Shown here: one piece after another, positions 59,691-64,000 of the stretch
How positions within the stretch are numbered: the stretch's first letter is position 1
How the letters are laid out: each line of letters starts with the position of its first letter
NCBI GenBank assembly: GCA_947568835.1
Contig: OX387612.1
Span: forward strand, 6,138,001-6,202,000
Direction of reading: 5' to 3'
From: Protonemura montana
Taxonomy: Eukaryota; Arthropoda; Insecta; Plecoptera; Nemouridae
DNA: 64,000 nt
Notes under the pieces: generated by a model
Database searches by the model: none
Told to the model about the DNA's origin: nothing
What the model saw: the letters and a program-made list of their open reading frames with translations, nothing else
Position numbers and translations under genes: made by a program

Positions 59691-59959
59691 TGGGTCACTT
59701 ACGGGCAAGGTCACGGGTTTTGAGAAATCCGCAACCCCTAAACTATAGAGAATCCTGGAGAACATGCGATATAGAAGTGGTGGTGGGGGTTAACTGCATG
59801 GTGACTGCATTTACTGGAAGGGTTATGTTGGATCTATGGTTCTTTTACTGGTTCTTTGGAAGAAATTGCCGTCGCTTTTGGCTCAAAACTCATTTTTGAC
59901 TTTGATTTTATTTCAGTCATAAGAAAACTTTTCAAATCTTGCGAAGCCACTTTATAAAA

Positions 59960-60240
59960 GAGTGGGTTTTTGGCACAGCCGTGGTGTGGTTCATACCCCA
60001 GGACCTCCAGGCAAGGCTGGGACAAGAGACATGGGACATGAGAGCAGGGTCCACGTTAGGCAGGGTGCGATGGAAAAGGGTGGGTTCTTGGCACACTACA
60101 AGCACAGCCATGGTGTGGTTCATACCCCACGACCTCCAGGCAAGGCTGGGACACGAGACATGGGACATAGGGGCAGGGTTCACAGTAGGTAGAGTGCGGT
60201 GGGACAGGGTTGGTTCTTGGCACGCTGCAATCACAGCTAT
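59960..60240. repeat. Tandem duplication of about 120-130 bp
   Basis: Two adjacent copies containing GTGTGGTTCATACCCCA and CTCCAGGCAAGGCTGGGACA; the right copy has an insertion of about 10 bases. The GC-richer composition differs from its surroundings. Confidence 0.9.
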
Positions 60241-60802
60241 ATTGTGTAGTAAATTACGAGCTTCAAGTCTAAGTCTAGTAACTTTTGGACTATCTGTTTA
60301 ATATTTGATATATCAAATTGAATTAGGACCGTAACAAACTTCCTTTTAAGATCCCATACCTAAAACGCCCTTTGGCGCATGAATATTCAATTGGTAAACT
60401 TTGTTATGACCTTTGGTAACTTTTTAAAGAAATACTGATCTCCTCTAGCCTCTCTTGCTACTTGCGAAGTAAGGGTGTTTTTCCCAATGGTTCACTGCCA
60501 TTGGACGTGCTATCAAAGTTGAATATTAGTTACTTGCCACGTTTGCTACTTTCAGCAAATTCGCTTGTAAACATTTCGCGAGCAATTTCAGTGTTGAAAT
60601 GTTAAACCAATTATATGGCCCAGACATTAGATTGTAAAAATGTCGGTCTCAATTAACTAAAAAGAAAAATATATCGCCACTGAAACAAGACTGAATTGCA
60701 GAGAACTTGACCGATGAGTTGTAGAACGCTGTAAAAGTTGTCAGGCACACTTATCAACTTTCATTACATTTGGTGCCTAGATGTGGGACAATATTTTTAG
60801 CC

Positions 60803-61240
60803 GAACGGTTTGGCGTGTTAGAAACACAAGTTCTCGTGAGATTACCAAGTTAAGCAACACTGCGCTGGGTCAGGTATAAGATAAGTTACCGCTATACACA
60901 TGACCAGTTCTGTTCGGGAGAGAGGTTGAAGGGATGAAAATTAGTACAGCAACTTCACTCGCCTTGCTTATCAACCTCTCGACAGCATGGATTTGTGGAA
61001 GAATCCTGTTGTTCGCGTTGTACCGTCCTTCGGAAGCGACGTTAAGCCGGTGGTCCTTTTGGTGCTATTCGACAGAAGTAGGCTACGTGCCTCCACCGGG
61101 TTTCTCCTCCTGCCTTCTAGGCTAGGTTAGGTTCGTTATCATTCTCATCAACACACATTCATTCACCGATGCTGTTAGACCAGTGTCAAAGGTCCCGTTT
61201 TTAAAACAGTGCGTCGTTAAGCACAATAATAATCAAACCA
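60803..61240 (+). mobile_element. 5S-derived SINE, full length
   Basis: Complete copy: head CGAACGGTTTGGCGTGTTAG, single 91-bp interval between AAGTTAAGCAAC and GATGAAAATTAG, body CTCGACAGCATGGATTTGTG and CGTCCTTCGGAAG, tail CGTCGTTAAGCACAATAATA. It serves as the reference structure for the family. Confidence 0.93.
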
Positions 61241-61292
61241 GTCGAACACGCAGATCGGGGGCACACCGGGGCAGCCAGTCGAATATATTGCG
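61237..61292. mobile_element. GACTGGC element terminal fragment
   Basis: CAGTCGAACACGCAGATCGG and GGGGCAGCCAGTCGAATATA match the terminus of the 38.2-kb and 8.4-kb elements. It directly abuts the SINE tail. Confidence 0.65.
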
Positions 61293-61674
61293 AATTTTTT
61301 AAAATGTGGTCTTGGGTTTGTGACAGGCGGCAGTTTATTTAGATGATACCACGACCTTACCAAAAAAAAAAAAAGGAATTTCATATAAAGTGACTAAAAA
61401 AGTGAATGAAAATGTTTGATTATTTTCCTGAAAAGTTTTCTCGTCAGAATCTTGAAAGAAAAGTCTGGAATGAAAATATGTCGCATGCCGCATGCTTCAA
61501 TCGATATGAAACTTTGCCAGTGGAATTTCCGTGCTTTTAATGAAATGTTGGCAAATAGAGTCAGATCTGGGGTGACATGATATTCGCGCACAGATTCGCG
61601 GTTAAAAAACTACACTTTTACGGACGCAATTCGACCAATTTCTATGAATCATTTGCTACTTTTAAGTAACACTT

Positions 61675-61735
61675 ACCTCTTGGTACTAATGGCAAAGACA
61701 GTTTAACAATAGCGCTGGGACTCTTGACTAAAACT
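61675..61735 (+). mobile_element. AGTCAGAG-family MITE, right-end fragment
   Basis: GGCAAAGACAGTTTAACAAT then AGCGCTGGGACTCTTGACT, the right terminus of the family without the rest. Confidence 0.65.
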
Positions 61736-62194
61736 GTAAACTCAATGGTAACAATAAAAAGGCTAACCGCTACTGTAATTGTCATGGCAGTTAATTATTC
61801 CCGCGTTGAATTTTGCAAACGCTCGAAGCCACAAGCAATGCTAATGCAAAAGAATTTTACCGAATTACTTAGAGGTATTGTTGCGAACTGCATGGGTTGC
61901 AGTTGGTGTTTAGGTGAGCTGTCGTGTGCAGGTAGGACTTTGCACGATAAGCGTCAGCAATATCCAGATGGCCCAGCTGTATTCATGTGGTCAGGTAGTG
62001 TGGCAGAGAGAAACCAGCTCCCGGGTTGAACGGTCCTGATTGTGTACTACGGATTTGGTAAGCACATTATTTCATTCCTTTCTTTTCAAGTAGAGTCTAA
62101 ATTATATCCCGGCAAGTTACGACCTCTCACATTGCCAAGCGAGATCTTTCGGCCTAGCAATTCTGGTCGTAACAATATTATAAAACTGACTCAG

Positions 62195-62512
62195 CAAAAA
62201 ATGGCCGCTAAATGACTTATTGACTGTGACAAAAATGACGGATGCGACTAGTCTTTACAAGAGTCACTTAATTTCTTCTCGTTATTTCTCGCAGATTACT
62301 CGTATTTGAGACTGGTTTACGTTTATTTGATCTTTTTTACTGCTAACCTCAACGATTGATTAACTTATATCGATGTTTTAAGTCGTAATTATATCACTGC
62401 AAAGGTTTAAAAGGACGACCGCAACCGCCATCGGCTATCACGTATCGTTACCACGTGTTACCGGCTCGTTTGCTCAGCAGAAAGTTAATTATTAACGCTG
62501 GCCAATACCCAT
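62195..62512 (-). mobile_element. AGTCAGAG-family MITE, most of one copy
   Basis: AAAAAATGGCCGCTAAATGA, TATTTGAGACTGGTTTACGT and TTACCACGTGTTACCGGCTC, the reverse of the 12.8-kb copy, ending TTAACGCTGGCC at about 62503. One terminus is missing at the left. Confidence 0.8.
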
Positions 62513-62982
62513 AGACTCGACGGTTTGATATCAACAGTCAATACTAGTGTTCGTAACATTAGCAATTCAGTTCACGTATCAAAGCGGTGGTAGTACATAA
62601 AATCAATGAGCACGACTGAAGATTGATGTTTCAATAACACAGTAAGTGTTTGGTGGAGCAAGAATTTCTGACACAAGAACAAAATCTATTTTCGATAAAA
62701 ATTGATTGGATTTCGGTGACAAAATAGAATAAAAACAGATACGCAAACAGGAACATGTGTGTTTGTTATGGACACACAATATGACACAGATATTTGATAT
62801 TCGTGTTTGCTCGTCAATCAAACCAGTAGGATTTGAATTGGTAAGAATAAGTAAATCAATTTGCCAGGTAACGCGTTCACTGTAAATGTATATGAGAAGC
62901 GTGTTTCGGAATTTACCAGTGATTTTCCGTTTTTTTTTTTTGTATTTTGGGACAGTAATTTTAATATATGTGTGGGGTATTG

Positions 62983-63598
62983 TCGACGGCGAGTGTCTGC
63001 TCCTTTGCAGAATTCGAAAAAAGCACCCTGTCATGTAATTTCCAGCACAGAGGCGACTGCACGTGTCCGCCCCTTTGAGTGGAGCGAAACAAGCACCCTG
63101 TCACGGAATGTCCAGCACAGAGGCGACGGTGAGTGTCCGCTCCTTTGCGTGGAGCGAAACAAGCACCCTGTCACGGAATGTCCAGCACAGAGGCGACGGC
63201 AAGTGTCCGCTTCTTTGCATGGAGCGAAACAAGCACCCTGTCACGGAATGTCCAGCACAGAGGCGACGGCGAGTGTCCGCTTCTTTGCATGGAGCGAAAC
63301 AAGCACCCTGTCACGGAATGTCCAGCACAGAGGCGACGGCGAGTGTCCGCTCCTTTGCGTGGAGCGAAACAAGCACCCTGTCACGGAATGTCCAGCACAG
63401 AGGCGACGGCGAGTGTCCGCTCCTTTGCGTGGAGCGAAACAAGCGCCCTGTCACGGAATGTCCAGCACAGAGGCGACGGCGAGTGTCCGCTTCTTTGCGT
63501 GGAGCGAAACAAGCACCCTGTCACGGAATGTCCAGCACAGAGGCGACGGCGAGTGTCCGCTCCTTTGCGTGGAGCGAAACAAGCACCCTGTCACGGAT
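62983..63598. repeat. 70-bp tandem repeat, about 8.8 copies
   Basis: Units CACGGAATGTCCAGCACAGA, GGCGACGGCGAGTGTCCGCT, CCTTTGCGTGGAGCGAAACA, AGCACCCTGT. The first unit is diverged. All three plus-strand frames are stop-free within the unit, so frames of up to 268 codons cross it and cycle through the same 70 residues (since 70 is 1 more than a multiple of 3). I regard these as artefacts of composition. Confidence 0.95.
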
Positions 63599-64000
63599 GG
63601 TCGACCCAGTGAAGAGGATGACAAAGTGTTGAGGAAGAGAAGAGCTTTGTGGTCCACCACCGCTTGAAAGTTGTCCAGGCCAGACCCTTCGTCTAGACGG
63701 GACGGGACGGGGTCAACCGACCCGGAGCACGAACTCGGCGCCCCGGGGATGCTCCTTATCGATCCAGGAGCTTCACTTTCTCCAGTGCACTGCGCCTATT
63801 GAGGGGGTGGAAGCTGTGGCGATGCAGGGGTGATCATTTGGTTAAATTGGTCTGTACTTTTAGCGGAGAGATATGGATGACGATGTTACGATTCACTAGA
63901 TTGGAGGTCTTGGCTAAACACATTCTTATACTCGTGGTATCCTAAGATATCAAAATTGAGAAGCTTTGTCAGGCGATCTCAGCATCTCAATGGCTACCAA
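63599..64000. other. GC-rich unassigned sequence at window end
   Basis: GGGACGGGACGGGGTCAACC and CTCGGCGCCCCGGGGATGCT follow the 70-bp array. The composition suggests the end of a larger element cut by the window. The last 45 bases resemble 16340-16380 (TGTCAGGCGATCTCAGCAT versus TGTCAGGTGATCTCAGCAT). Confidence 0.4.

Noticed and set aside
62861..63667. 268-codon plus-strand frame, the longest in the window
   Set aside because: It runs through a 70-bp tandem repeat that is stop-free in all three frames; two other frames over the same array are nearly as long. No domain and no gene context.

Overview
The window is animal nuclear DNA, AT-rich and full of transposon debris. It carries one recognisable protein-coding gene: an ankyrin (membrane-skeleton adaptor) on the minus strand. 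The exons run from about 58.9 kb down to 4.8 kb, and the 3' part of the gene lies beyond the left edge. The protein is insect-like: the linker after the ankyrin repeats resembles what I recall of Drosophila Ank2. An arthropod, probably an insect, is the best guess; this rests on remembered family sequences, not on a search.

Reading right to left (5' to 3' for the gene): 59.4-64 kb is upstream DNA with a candidate TATA promoter, a SINE, a 70-bp satellite and MITE fragments. Two alternative first coding exons lie at 58.91-58.94 kb and 50.56-50.58 kb; each gives 8-9 residues, has an in-frame stop just upstream, and ends in phase 0. From 38.07 to 14.99 kb, 14 exons encode 24 ankyrin repeats, mostly 33 residues each and in the canonical order. 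From 15.0 to 8.0 kb come the acidic linker exons, a possible 96-bp cassette exon (11.6 kb) and an 18-bp microexon (8.0 kb). From 6.88 to 4.82 kb three exons encode ZU5-N and the start of ZU5-C. The remaining ZU5-C, UPA and death domains are not in the window. Joined from the 50.56-kb start with the microexon and without the cassette, the exons total 3,342 bases (1,114 codons) with every phase compatible.

The introns hold at least six dispersed repeat families: (1) a SINE with a 5S-rRNA-derived head, about 13 copies; (2) a MITE with terminal repeats like AGTCAGAGAGCCAGCG, about 7 copies or fragments; (3) a terminal-inverted-repeat element ending in GACTGGC; (4) a fold-back family; (5) a roughly 0.9-kb dispersed element at 23.6-31.1 kb; (6) a small MITE with GGTTTTACCAAAA termini.

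The most unusual pattern is that minisatellites grow inside these elements. Sister copies of the same element hold one, two or many units at the same internal site: a 91-bp unit in the SINE, a 43-bp unit in the GACTGGC element, a 10-bp unit in the 0.9-kb element, and a 54-bp unit in two related loci. For the SINE, the unit is exactly the distance between two AAGTTA motifs of the single-unit element, which suggests how the array started. I found no bacterial-type genes, CRISPR arrays, tRNA genes or intact autonomous transposon genes.
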